The notes beneath the pieces are model-generated. The model was given only the letters and a program-made list of their open reading frames with translations, was not told the DNA's origin and ran no database searches. Shown one piece after another: positions 43,573-56,510 of a stretch of 64,000 nucleotides of DNA. The DNA comes from Setaria digitata. Taxonomy: Eukaryota; Nematoda; Chromadorea; Rhabditida; Setariidae. The position numbers were made by a program, and so were the translations under genes. Numbering within the stretch: position 1 is the stretch's first letter; every line of letters begins with the position of its first letter. The stretch spans positions 62,001 to 126,000 of the forward strand of contig RCAB01000008.1 in the NCBI GenBank assembly GCA_003640385.1, in the 5' to 3' direction.

Positions 43573-45699
43573 ACTAATATGCCTTGTATCATCTTGTTTT
43601 CATTCCTGTTCATCTTATAGTTAGAAACATTACAGATGTTTTTTGCGGCGCATCTGTTGGCGCTTAGATGGAGGTGTTTTTAACTGATACCATTAATATC
43701 ACAATTTCGTTTCATACATTTTTTTACGAATGATCCGAATATCCTCTAGCGATGAAAAGTCTAATGGAAAAGTTCAGGCTTAGATTTACACCTAGATTTG
43801 TGTTTTGTATCTAATGTGTTCGGGATATCGTTGTAGGTCTGTTATTCATAAGAAGAGTGCTTGACACAGAAACACGAAAAAACGCACCTTTTCATGATCT
43901 CAGCGTTTGGATATTTAAATTTTGTTTAAAGAATTGCATTTACAATGTCCTCCATTTTTAACACTTTTTAACAATGAGTAATCAGTATGTTTCTTTGCAA
44001 GCAGGCTCGTTAGCGACACGAATACGAATCTTACAGCTCCAACTAATCACAAGAGTCACATATTTAACATACTTTGAGACGTATAAACGCAAGCAAAGGT
44101 TAGAGTCATTGCATAAAGTCACTGATAAGAAGGATAAGTGACACACTGCACTTCCTTTGATTGCAGAGGTAAAGCACGGCAAGGTCTTGAATTAGTGAAC
44201 CTACTCCTGAAAATACGTAGCAATATCGTTTTTAGTATGTGGCAAAGATTTAGTATTGGTTCAGATTCGACTTCTCAAATACAAAGTAGGAAGTAGCGCT
44301 TTGATTTAAGTTGGTAACAGAGATGAAATGATAGATGATTATGGTGATTTTTCCAAAAAAATCATCTTGAAAAAAAAAGTACATAGGTAGACGTTGCAGG
44401 ATGTGGGTAGCGTGCGTATTTTGGGTTCCCGGAATTGGCAACTGAGCCGTCTTCAGCATCTGCTTCGCTTCAGATAATTCAATACATTCACAAAGTGGAA
44501 CTTCAGACGTTCGTGAAATGTACTCCACCACTAAGCAAAGACCACACCCAACTGTCTTCAGCTCAAGAATCATTTCCCACACTCCTTTGTCAATGAGAAA
44601 CATTGATAGCACTGGTTGTCCGATTTGAAAATTGGAGTTTCAGGTTGGTTGGTGGAATTTGCGGTGAAGGTGTGGTTGGGGGAGTTTTTAGTATTTTCAT
44701 TATTACTCTACGCCGAATTAGTAAGGATCCCCTTGGAACTGTGTTGCTAACTTGGCGCGGGTCACCAGGCTGCGAAATGTGACAAATCCGATCATTAAAA
44801 AAGCCAAGTTCTCCTCACCCCTGTGTAACTTGATGAAAGCCTTTGTATTGGAATACTGTGTTTGAGCAAGCAAAGTTCAAGGCTGACCGACAAACAGCAT
44901 TTTTTGGTCTACGTAACGAAACAGAGAGTAGTATTTTCAAATTTATAGCATGTTAGGATGCCTGGTATCTCTTTCTTTTCGATTGTTTCTTTGATATTAT
45001 CTAAACTTGCAAGAAATACGTTGAGAAATCATAAGTATTGCGTGATAACTGCAAATCTATCATTATTGGCAGTAGTAAATTATGGAGTAAATCCATAGAA
45101 AGCTATGGAGACAGTTAAACTTCTCCAAATCCTGGCCGGTTTCTTTCTATTTAGAATAAAATTTCTTTCTGTTTTGAGGATCAATCTACAGATTCAGAAT
45201 GTCCAAATATGGTGACCTAAGATGACAAATATGAACTTGAAAACTGCATTGAAGTTGTATTTTATCACATTATTTTTTATTGAAGGGATAGAGGAACTGG
45301 AATAGCTCTAACATGGAAATACACTGATTAAGTAGGGAGATTATCATTATTTTTGCATTTTCCAACTTATCGATGCTTCTTTTTTGTGTCCAAGGATTTG
45401 AAGAAAAAGTTTACTGTGTCCTAAACAAAGAGTCATTGTCACTTAATTATGTCCCTTCAATAATTATTGTTAATGAATGCACTTACAGTTATAATGTATG
45501 AGTTCTCATGTTTGAACGATCGCTTATTGTTCTACGTCATGAATTGATATACAGTTTATTCGCTCCATACTGAGAATGCTATACGTTTGCGTTTCTTGAA
45601 ACATTTATCTATACAATGTTTTTTCTCTTCACTTTCTTTTTCAGGCAGTATATGATTATGGTGACTTACGAGAAGCTGTGAAGTGATTTTTCCGATGTA
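43573..45699. other. Intergenic region between NSE2-like and SLC25A51-like genes
   Basis: No exon I can defend. A minus-strand open frame at 44250-44612 and a Pro/Thr-rich frame beside it are less AT-rich but match nothing recognised and lack clear splice signals. An acceptor TTTTTCAG ending at 45644 lies 55 bases before the carrier start and may be a spliced-leader site. Confidence 0.45.
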
Positions 45700-47989
45700 A
45701 TGCAAAAAGAAAAGTATCAAAATTTCGTCTGCGGATGGGGTGCTGGCTTTATTGAAACTTTACTCTTGTATCCTCAGAATAAAATGATATTTCGCCAACA
45801 ATTACAAGGTATTACTGCAAAGGAAGTTTTTAGGCAGGTTAGTTTACCTCTCTAACATAAGTGAAAAAAATATTTTTTCTGGAAATTTGCTTTGAATTTT
45901 TGCATTATTTTCGAAACAAGTAATACGATTTCACCAATATCTTCAATAAAGATGTCGTTAAGTAAGTTATAGGGGAACAAGATATGAGTTTCTAAAATCA
46001 TATTCCCAGCATAATATGCATGAATAATATCTAGGAATAAAATGATGCGTTGTTAACTGACCATTAGTGTGGTTTCTGTTAACTGTGAAAAAAAAAAAAA
46101 ACTGATGAATTGTCTATTTTCAGTTAAGAAATGAAGGTTATTGGATGTTGTATAGAGGAATACTTCCACCTCTTATCCAGCGAACAACTACACGATCAGT
46201 TATGTTCGGGATGTTTGACAAATTTCATCGTTATTTTGGTTGCTTGGAATGTCATGCACCACAAACTCGTATTACATGTTTTGCGTGTGCTGCATTTATG
46301 GGTTGGTTAGTTATTTCATGAAAAGCAATTGTAATCTTATGTGATTTACTTTATATGTTACGGAGATGGTGTTTATCTTCTTCATTTGGTTTGCTGTTGC
46401 TTTTTTCTTTTTTTTTTTTTGAGAGAGATGCTGAAACTTAGTATTCGTCATCGTCCATCTGCAAAGAATGTATTCTGTCCCACAGCAATATTTTAGCAGG
46501 TGCAGTTGAGGCTATTTCATGTCCTTTGGAGCGGACACAAGTCCTTTTACAGTCACCAAGGTACAATCAGTGCTATCAAAATACGATTCAAGCTTTTAGC
46601 GAACTTGCTAAGGTAATTTTACTTTTCCATAATCAGCGCTTTCTTGCCTTAGAAATTGTTCCTGATTGAGAATATATATATATTCATTAGTCATACTGCT
46701 GGGCATGACCAACTATTTGCCTGCTGTCAAGTCATGTGAACTATTTTTACTTATAGAATATTGTTTATTAATTTACCTCTTCCTTTGCTATTAGGATTTA
46801 TGGAAGTTTTTCAAATAGTTGACTCCTATTATCCATTAGCAGTTTGTATCCCAAACCGAAAATTTTGTCCTAGCACTTTTGTGATTACTTTTCATTTTAG
46901 ATTGGACCAAAAGAATTGTACCGCGGATTTACAGTCATACTGTTGAGGAATGGATTAAGCAACGTTCTTTTTTTCACGCTCAGAAAGCCGTTTCGTGATT
47001 TAGTTATTGATTATGATCAACAGTGCGTTTCTGATAACATCAATGACAAGTGAGTTTGTTCAAGGAACTCAAGTCACTTAGTCTGCTTATTTCACTATTT
47101 CGCTGCAGAAGAATTAACAGTAAAATGCTGGATTGTTTTCAGGTTACCGGAGCAGCTAGTAACATTTGTTGGTGACTTCATATCAGGTGCTGTACTTGGT
47201 GCTTCCATATCATCGTTATTTTTTCCGCTAAATGTAGTTAAGCAACGAATACAGAGTACCGTGAATACTCCATTTTTATCAGCTTGGAAAACTTTCCAAA
47301 TCATTTGGGTCGAACGAAATGGATCGTTGAAAGAACTGTTTCGTGGAATTACCCTTAACTACACCAGGTGTTTCGTCAGTTTCTCTTAAGAATTTCCATT
47401 ATGCATTTCAGTATGAATGAAAGTGTTGTAGGAAGACCTTTTTTTTTTTTTTAATTTTGTGAGGCTGCAATCAGATGTCTGGAAAGATTTAAATATTAAC
47501 TCATCTACGCTACAACAAATGCTAAGAATTGGGGGCGGGTGATTTCGTAGTTTAATGGTCGTGCTACAGCGTATTAGTTAGGGGTTTCATGTTCGACTCT
47601 GTTATGGTCATTTCTGATTTCATGGCAGTGACGATAAGTTGGTCCGTGTTTCCGACAAGAGTATGACGTTATCTCATCCCAGCATTCTGAGCCATGAAGA
47701 TCAGAAACCAGATTCTGATGTGGTGAATAGTAATAGTTTCTGTGGTTAAAATGCAGTGTCAGAATAAAAGCTTCGGGGCATCTCTTTTAAGCGAATATTT
47801 GAACTATCGGCAGATGATGCTCTTAAAGAAGTAACATATAATACTGAAACATCTATGAAGAAAACTTCACTTAAATTCAAGACTTTCGTCTAATGAATGC
47901 TTATCCAAATCAGATCTTTTAGGTCGCTGTTATCGTGGGGTATTACCAACTCTGTCTATGAGCTCCTTCAACGCCTGTTTACGAAATAA
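45700..47989 (+). CDS. SLC25A51-like: Mitochondrial carrier of the SLC25A51/MCART1 type (NAD+ transporter family)
   Basis: Inner-membrane carrier; the human SLC25A51/52 proteins import NAD+ into mitochondria. Six exons (45700-45837, 46124-46301, 46497-46612, 46901-47049, 47143-47367, 47923-47989) join in phase into 290 residues, close to the 297 of human SLC25A51. The three carrier repeats carry the subfamily's degenerate signatures: YPQNKMIFRQQL (first), CPLERTQVLLQ (second) and FPLNVVKQRIQS (third). Other matches are YRGILPPLIQRTTT, RNGLSNVLFFTLR and the C-terminal SLLSWGITNSVYEFL. The ATG at 45700 is chosen because an in-frame TGA lies upstream and the protein starts at the usual distance from the first carrier helix. 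Substrate specificity is inferred from subfamily membership, not shown here. Confidence 0.94.
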
Positions 47990-50900
47990 AATTGTTTTTC
48001 TTTGCATTATTTTTTCGATCGATTATATGCTTGCTATAATTCCATAATACGGCTTTTTTCTGTTTAATTGTATTCTTCATATACATATATGAGATCCATT
48101 TTTTTCATATATATATATATATAAACTTTTATTATATGTATATTATTTGAGTTTTACATGTGCTCACGAGAGATGTTAAGTCTGGATACTTCAATTTTTT
48201 TTTTTTTGAAAGTATTTAATTTTTAGACTAATCCCATTGTGTTTCTTGAAGGGAACGATTTACACGTATGTGACTTTTAAAAATGTAATGTTATGGGGCA
48301 CATTTTCTGAAAGAGGACAAGATTTTTCGTCATTGTCAAGCAACGGTTTTCAAGAATAGTGAATAGAGTTTGCATCAGTTGGAGAATATTTATAATAACA
48401 TTTATGCCACCGAAATAATATTACGCATTCGTTTTAGCAAAGTGGACAACACTGCTACATTTTATAAACTTTTCCAAAATGACATGGTCTGTTTGTTTTT
48501 CGTAATAAATATGTCTTCACTTAGATTTTGTTCCTGATGTTGCATTTATAGTAAAAACCATTCTTTTAATAATATTTGTCTTTTTCATCTCCTAACTATA
48601 TAAGTTTCTAGTCGGCTTTAAAGATCTTCGCACATAAGCTTCATGTTTGCAGCCTATTTAGAAACTGCTAATGAGTAATTCACCATTGCTTTGAAAACAT
48701 TGTTTTATTGTTGCTTTCTCAAATGTCACTTTGCATTGCAAATAAGTGGGAAGTTCAGTAAAATTACACTTAAAATTGCACTAAGTAAACTGCAGTTCTC
48801 TACAGGCATTACTTTAGCTGCTTTGAAAAAATTGAAAATCTGAGCTAACTTTGATCTGTATAATGAAGCAAGTAAAAGGAAGTGGGTTTGCTGAACGTCG
48901 GATTTGAAAAGCGTAGAATCATTAAGATCATACTGCTTTTCTATATGACTAATACAGGGAGTCATATTAAGATTTGGTTCTTCTTTATGTTCAAGTACTG
49001 CGTTTTTACTGCAAAGTTTACACAGACAAGTTTTTCATCAACTGTAATCTTGGTAGTGTGATTTCGGCTAAAACTAAATTCTTATGATCTTTATTTGCTA
49101 ACAAGTTGGTGTGTCATTTTTCAGTACTTTTTATTTAAAAAGTAATAGAAATGTAGAAAAGTATTCAAGAGTATTCAAGAGTATTATATATAATTTGAAT
49201 TCTCTTTCCATACTCCAACTTTTCCTATACAATTCATTTAAACTATTCGAAGTTAAAAGATGGGGAGAAAAGTTGTTTTTGGAGAAGGTGTATGATCTAT
49301 GTTAATGAAATATTCCTGCTCATGTAACAAGCAAAGAGAATAAGTTGTTTCTCAAGTAGTTTTACGCAGGACGAAAAAATTGATACTGAAAGGATGGATG
49401 ATTAACATCTCATTCCGAAATGAATCTTTTGGAAACAACGAGCATGAAATTCCTGACGTCGACAAAATTTGCAATATTTCTGGAGACGCACTCGCAATGG
49501 CCACATTAAAATACTGTGTAATATATCTAAGAAAAGTGAACTCAACTTGCTCCATTCGTTAGTTTTAATGATCAGGGAGTATTATTTCACACCCATTACT
49601 GATTTGCAACCTGAAGAACGGTTTCGACATTCAGTCTACATCGTTTCTATGGTGACCAATTTAACAGGTCATCCATTTTGGCTTGTCCGTTTCTCTACGC
49701 TTCAGTAGGCTTTGGTTGTCACACCGAGAAGCTTTCTTAATAGAAATAGAAGTTACCGAGAAGCTTTCTTAATAGAAAGCTTCTTGGTAACTGCTCACTT
49801 ATAAATGTCAGTTCATTTGTTTTTATGATGAATCTGAAGCATTTTTTAGTTTGCCTTCAGTGTCTTTCATCAAGCTTTGACGCATAATGATAGCGTCTTA
49901 TGCAGTTTGTTGAAGCAAGCGCAAAACGACGGGAAAATATTTCAGGAACTTGGCGCATGAAAATTTATTATTAGTGATTTTTTTAAAATCTTCCACACCT
50001 TCGGGAAAGATTGCTAGTTAAAGCAATGCGAACAGCAACAGAATAGTTCTACTTAAAAATCAATTAAGCAAAATTAGTAGATTTAAGGTACAAAACGGGT
50101 TTTTACTCCAGTAGGAAGCTGCTTAAAATTTTTATGTATTCACTTATAATGTTTAATTGCCATCGCCCTATTAATGACGCAAAAATCAATGTTTCCTATT
50201 GCTTTCTTTGTTAATTTCCACTTCTTCATCCTTCAGTGACTCTACTTCACTTTAGTTTTGAAAAATTTCGATTTTTTTCTAAATCAGATTGTTTATTTTA
50301 TTAATAGCACACCAAACTTATTTCACTGTTCATGTGAGCGTCAATGTTTTAATTGTTTATAATATCATGGGCTACTGGTGTGAAATAAATTTGGTCCTCT
50401 TCCTTCACTTTCGTATCAATTTTTGTTCAAACATTGTTTTCTCTCAAATTTAAAGTTTTATTTAAGCAACAGTTCATGAGCCAAAAATACTTTTCTATAT
50501 GAGAAAATCAACTTAATATTTGTAGTGTCCTTCATACTGTGAAAAAAAAAAACATTTACTGAAACGAAACGGAGCATAATTTATCAATTATTAATACATT
50601 GATATAGTAATATTATTACTTTATCAAAGCTTATTTCGACTTTTCACTAAATGAATATCGTTTCTCTTATTTTATTCTTGTTGCAAACATTTTCTTCTTC
50701 ATGTTTATCCTTTGTACTTATTTCCCTCTCTATTGTTAACTTCAAATTGCTATAGTTTAAAAGATATTCTAATTCTCGAAGATGATCACGTTCTAATTCT
50801 TTTTTTTTTCGTTAATAATTCGAAAAAAAGTTTGAAAACGAAAAGAGTGATTGACATTTATTGAGAAATATTGCTGTAAAGTGAGAAAGTTGAACTGTCT

Positions 50901-53900
50901 TGGTTCGACTAATAGTAATTTCAATTATAAAAAAGAATTTATGACACTATTCTTAACTTAGTCAGAGTTCATTTTCTTTTCTTAGTATGCATTTATAGTG
51001 TAAAGAAATTATAGTTAAATCTTCTACTAAAATACTTTTTTCCATGATGCTGCCATGAAGTTAGAAAAGAGTAAACAAAGATGATGATGATATTATTAAA
51101 ACAAATTAGAAATGTTTGTATAGATGTCCACCTGCTAGAACATTTTCCATAAAGACTATTCATGAGCAGTTTCGACTGATCGATCTGTTTCATTTGCAGT
51201 TAACTAACACTCTTGCCAAAAATCTATTAAGTGTAAACATAATCATTATTTTAAAAACGATCAGTGATCCATGAATTTTCACCGACTTTTTTCCTATGCA
51301 TTGTGAATTTATTATCTACAATCAAAATTAAAAACTTCATTACTTGCATCGCGTATTCGGAAGCGAATATTTTTTAAAAATCAAGGAAAATAGCAAACAT
51401 TTTTTATCGGCGGTGAAAATGCAACAATGAAATTTCCTTTGTCCATTCTTACTCGCTGAATTTGAAGGTCTGCAAGATTAAATTAATTAGTAACAATTTT
51501 GTTATCATTCTTTTTGGGATCGAAGTTAGCATTTGAAGTATCAAACACTCAAATTCGAGTCCCGCTGTTATTAAACTGTACTTCTAATGAGGTTCATACA
51601 ATAATATATTGATCAGTAGTCACTAAGTGTATTCTCCATTTAAAGATTTAAAAAACCGCTTCCCGAGAAAAACTTTCTACTAAATGAACAGAAGCTATAC
51701 CTTCAATTTCTACATCAAAGAAAGAAACAGACATTTCCTATCAAATATTATCTGCTCAGTTTTTAGGGAGTACGGTAGCCTTAATTCATTAAGATGCTAA
51801 CAGATTCATCTTTTAGTTCTGCTCATATGATTTTTTGTTTCATTTGAATGTAGGAAATCACTAGTGTGCAGGTACATGCTAAGATCTTATTATAAGCTGA
51901 TCTTAAATAATCATATCACATATGACTAATCTACAATTACACTACTACTTCATAATTGAGAATTTTACAGTGTTTGAGAGTTCGCAAAGGAAGTCACAAA
52001 AAATGATCAGTTCAAAACGACAAATATTTATAGATCATTTCCGTCAATATGTAAATTATTCAATGCTTCAAGTTCATTTTAAGCATTCCAATTTTCCACA
52101 AAATCTTACAGGTCAAACATCTTCATGAGAATGTTTTTGCTAAAGATTTACAAATTCAGCTTTTTTTTTTCTATTAGTTTTATCATGGCAATCAGCTGGA
52201 TCATCAAGTTTGTTTTTCTTCAAAAGTCTCTGAAGCAATGAGCTCAAAATGCGTTTTGCTTTCCCTTTATGTATTTAGTATCTGCCAAAAATTTTTCGTT
52301 TTGTTGAAATTTTTCTTTTCTGTTTACTAATTTCTACAAATCACCACTTGTAATCTGAACAATCTTTTTGATATTCCCCTTTTATCCTTTTTGGAGATCT
52401 CGAGTTATCAGTCGCATAATCGCGATTTCTATCGCTATCCGACAACACTTCTTAAAGTCGAAAAATGCAACTCAGAATTCTACACCGCAGCTTTATGTCA
52501 GAAGTGATTCTATTTAAAGTTGCTTAGGCTTGCGCAAGGTCAGTTAGTCTCGCAACAATATTAGCAATTTAACCAGGTAAGGATTAGGATTCTTTCCATT
52601 TACAAGGCTGATAAATTGTAGCAAAGATTATTTAATTCTTGTCTTCAAAATTTTTTCTTGATTCCTCTTTCCTAGTACTCATTCTTCAAAAGCTTTTATT
52701 TTGTCCATGAGAAAGTGCGAGAGCGACAAAAAGAAGAGTTATGAGAAAAAATCCTTAGTAATACCACAAAGCTGGATTTATTTACGTGTGATACAGAACA
52801 TTCGGATATACGTTCATTTAGAATTATGAAAAAGATCTTTTCAATTTGAAACAATTTCTGCAAACCAAAGTATCTTGCTGACGAAGCACTTTGTGTTCGA
52901 AGTTTATTTTCTTTCATTTCAAGTGTTCCTTTCGCAATTTAAAAATTTCTAAGTTATCCTAAAAATAATTGTGATGCAAATACCTCTGTTTTTTTACTCT
53001 CTCCTTTCGACCCTGTGAGGCATTCGCTGTTTTCAGAACGGATCATTTAAACTTTTTACCTGGACGTTATCGAAAGAAATTTTAGAAGTTATCCTTTTCC
53101 GATATTCGCTGCTCATTTATTTCATCACTGATTCCAGTCACAGCTGCTGTACTCATGTCATACCTCATTATTACTCTGAGGCTTAAGTCGCACCGCATTC
53201 GGAAATCCATTCATGAGAATGCAACAAGTAACTGCTATTAAGAAGAATTGGATCTCGAAGAGTCGGTCAGATAACGTTTTGCTAAAAAATCTGTTCAATT
53301 CTCTAATTCAGTAAGAAAGGTTTGGATTGTCGAGGTATGTACTATCAGCAAGCTATTTCCTCATTTAATTATTTGTTTGAATATTTTCTTAGTTAATTTA
53401 TTTAACACGTCCCGTATATACATTTGATTGTATTCTATATTACTTTGCATGACACTCCTTACTGTTTTGCATATTCCAGTATTGAACTAACATCCTTGAT
53501 CTTCGTATATAAATGACAATTTAGATTTTAGAGAAGTACGGCAAGTGATACTTGTTCTTTGTTCCGATTATTCGATGTCATGTACTGTGACACATTACGT
53601 ACCTTTCCTGTTCGACGGCACACGGTCAGTAAACGCAGTTTTTCATAAAATAATTCTAATGTAAAATAAGAATTCACTTTTCTTGAGCTTCAAATATTCA
53701 GTTCTATGTCTTAAACTTTCAGGTTTTTGAAATTTTTATATTAATCTAAAGTATCTGTAACAGAATAATTTGATGTCGATTATCCTTACTGCTTACTGAA
53801 GATTTTACGGACATTTCTTCCATAAATGATATTATTCCAAGGTTTCAAAGCTCTTTTAGTTGCTTTTTAAACATATTGCTTCAAGCCTCTCTACAAGTTG

Positions 53901-54743
53901 TTTTTTAAACAACAATAATTATTCCGCATTTTTTCACACATGTGGTCACCTTTTTCTTGGTATTACTATATTTCTATGATGAGCTTGGAACTTTACAACA
54001 GTTGATAACAAAAAGATTTTATTAGTTCCCAAACTTCCCATAATCAGCTGTTCTTCAAACTTATCCTGGAAACACCCTGCCAAATCTACAATAACTATTG
54101 TGCAACTTTATAGCAGCAAAATCATTCACCAAGAAAGAAGAAAGAGCAAGTAAACCAGACAGATGAACGACTACAATCTAGGAGACAAGTTTGACCTTCA
54201 TCTTGACCTCTAATATATCATAGAGAAATCGTACACATTTTCTTTCTCTCCAGATATTTTAAAGAGATATTTAAACCATTTTATTCATTCATTCATCTCT
54301 GCACTACGACCGATACTGCTATTATTAAAGTCGTTGTAGTTTGAAAGGGTTTTCGTTGTCACATCATCCACTGTATGCACACATTTTTAGACATTGTCAG
54401 ATAAGTTTTTCATCGATTAGACGGTTTTTGATGGTCTCTTGAATTTCAAATTCTTTTCCTTCTCCAACTTATCTTTCCCTCTTTTCCTTTAAAATTAACT
54501 CAAAAATATTTTTAAACACATATGAGACTCGATGCCCAACATTGCTCATTAAAGCAACTTGTGGACTAAGGCTCTTACATTGACTTAAAGAATTTGCCTC
54601 TTCGTACTCTGTGGATTCAAGGACAACTGTTGTATTTCTCTCATACTCTTCACTGGTGCCAATTAATTTACATGCATCTAACAAAATCCTTTATAAAATA
54701 CCAACTCTTCATTCGAAAACATTCGTTAGTTAAACACAAGCAG
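47990..54743. other. Long gene-poor AT-rich region
   Basis: Nearly 6.8 kb without a supported exon. Present are (AT)n tracts near 48080-48120, a short tandem AGTATTCAAG duplication near 49160-49180, and a repeat/hairpin cluster at 49723-49791. The region upstream of 54744 has a minus-strand open frame (54469-54684) that I do not believe. Promoter elements of the next gene presumably lie at its right end. Confidence 0.45.
49723..49791. repeat. 24-bp direct repeat with embedded hairpin
   Basis: ACCGAGAAGCTTTCTTAATA plus GAAA occurs at 49723-49746 and again at 49755-49778. The second copy extends into a 40-base near-perfect inverted repeat (49752-49791: arms GTTACCGAGAAGCTTTC and GAAAGCTTCTTGGTAAC, one mismatch that can form a G-U pair in RNA, six-base loop). 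Confidence 0.85.
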
Positions 54744-56510
54744 ATGCAGTTGTTTCTCCGAATTTACTTACTATGCTGGATTCCGCTGGGTAAAAGTTAC
54801 ACTCTCACACTGAGCTGCAATAGGACGTACAGCCATATAAGTGAAGTTCGATCCATTGCTTGGCCAGATATCTGTCGGCAGAGCAACAGTACTGTGAATT
54901 GCAAATATGTTCGAACTTATCCTTTGCAGCAAAAATCGACTGAAGTCACTATTACTTGCTTTAGCCGAGACTTTTGCTCCTGGTAAGATTCGATCTCTTA
55001 TTGCTAGGCCTATGCGTACCAATCCATTTCCCCTGTATCTCAGCAAACCTTTTTAAATCAGAAAACCATTGCTTACTTAGCCTTTACAAGTAATATTTTG
55101 AGTGAAGAAAAGCTTGTTCAACCTTTGCGGTACACAAATTCGTGACCTTTCAGCACTATTTCATTAGAATGCTCAGCTAGCAATTTTGAGATCTTATTAT
55201 GTTTTTTAACAAGCTTTATTCTAAGAAAAAAAAACATTTTCTCTACATGCCAATCTGGAGTTTCATGCCTGATTTACCTCACTGCAATTACTGTAAATTT
55301 CAAAAAATTATGCTGAGAAATTCAATGATAAACACACTTGGCAAATTTCGATTCCCATAATTTCAGGGAAAAGAGTGTATAGTGATAAACTGCCCTCGTC
55401 TTCACCGCTAAGAGAATTTTCGTAATTTCTCATGTCAAAGGACGGGAAAGAATTCCTAGAACAGAAATTATTTCCTTCTTTCCGTTCTTCTGTCCTGTTG
55501 CTTCTTGCTGACTAATGTACAGATGGCGCAGTCCTTCCAGTTGATTTATATTTGATTACTTATCCCTTCCTCACTCCACACCTTTCTCTTATTTTTTAGA
55601 AAACATGTACTATCTATCTTTAAAAGGTTAAATCGTCAATTCTATTCGACAATAAATGAATTATCAGGATTGAATATCACTTAATCATCTTAATTTTAAT
55701 ACTGCCCATTAAAGGCCATCAGAAAAAATAAAAACTGCCAAATTTCAAGTCTTTGACAAAATAAACAACTGATGGGATAATGTTTTTGTCAGCAAAGTTC
55801 ACATATCTGTTATATTATTCCAGTAGTTAGAAGTTATCTTAAGTTATCTTTATATGATTAGATTTGTCTCAATGAAAAAACGAAGCAAGAGAGAAAAAGC
55901 CAAGAACAAAAAGTTAAAATAATCTATTGTTTTTCTGCTTTAAAGGACGGAAACATACTCTGATCTGTGTTATTACATGGTAATAGGAAATGGTACCTTA
56001 TATCAGACATGTATTTGTTGTGGCCAGTTTTGTGACAAGCAGATTCACCAACCTCGAAGCCGAGACATAGGAAAGATGTTAGCCAACGTAAACTCGTTCT
56101 GGATTACAAGTGACATTTCTGTAAGGAGTATGGTCTTCATGTTTGCCATTATATTCATCAATTTCTGTATTTTTATCACCATTTTTGATCATCTTACTTA
56201 CCTGTGCATCTTCATGTGGGCCTACCTTACGAAACTTTGGGACAGCAACCTCAAGTTGCCCCGACGGTGCAAATTGAAATCGATGGGAGAATTTTTAGAG
56301 AAGCACAAGTTGCCTACTTACTGTGCTCCTCGAAATCTATTTGTTTTCATGAAAAGTGATACAAGGGCAATTCTGGATAAAACAAGTGCGCGGGACACTC
56401 GACATATAGGTCGTTTAGAAAGAGACTATCAAAATATTCAGATTCAAACGAAGAATACATTAGTCATACATTATTTGATCAAAAGGATCGCTGCCATCCA
56501 TTCGGTATGA
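54744..56510 (+). CDS. Cys-rich single-pass membrane protein, unknown family
   Basis: Two exons (54744-54982 and 55946-56510), joined through a split Trp codon at a good GTAAGA donor, give 267 residues. Residues 1-18 (MQLFLRIYLLCWIPLGKS) look like a signal peptide. The ectodomain (19-140) holds ten cysteines (25, 44, 53, 72, 78, 88, 102, 104, 105, 109) and N-glycosylation sequons NRT, NST and NGT. The closing cluster CICCGQFCDK resembles the CC-x(n)-C end of three-finger (Ly6/activin-receptor type) or nematode ET-module domains; that similarity is inference. A hydrophobic helix at about 141-160 (SMVFMFAIIFINFCIFITIF) is followed by a basic tail of about 100 residues. The second exon is one 188-codon open frame, long for this AT-rich sequence. 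The acceptor is TTTAAAG rather than TTTCAG. Function unknown; surface exposure is predicted. Confidence 0.6.

Noticed and set aside
44250..44612. 120-codon minus-strand open frame with less AT-rich composition
   Set aside because: No recognised domain, a poly-Phe run from a homopolymer, and no splice partners that extend it; insufficient to call a gene.
47541..47613. tRNA-like sequence with A-box (TAGTTTAATGG) and B-box (TGTTCGACTCT) matches
   Set aside because: The T stem and acceptor stem do not pair when folded by hand (only one of five T-stem pairs), so it is at most a decayed tRNA-derived remnant.
54469..55046. Minus-strand open frames of 71 and 91 codons
   Set aside because: They are antisense to the Cys-rich gene, whose signal peptide, cysteine pattern and phase-matched splice favour the + strand.
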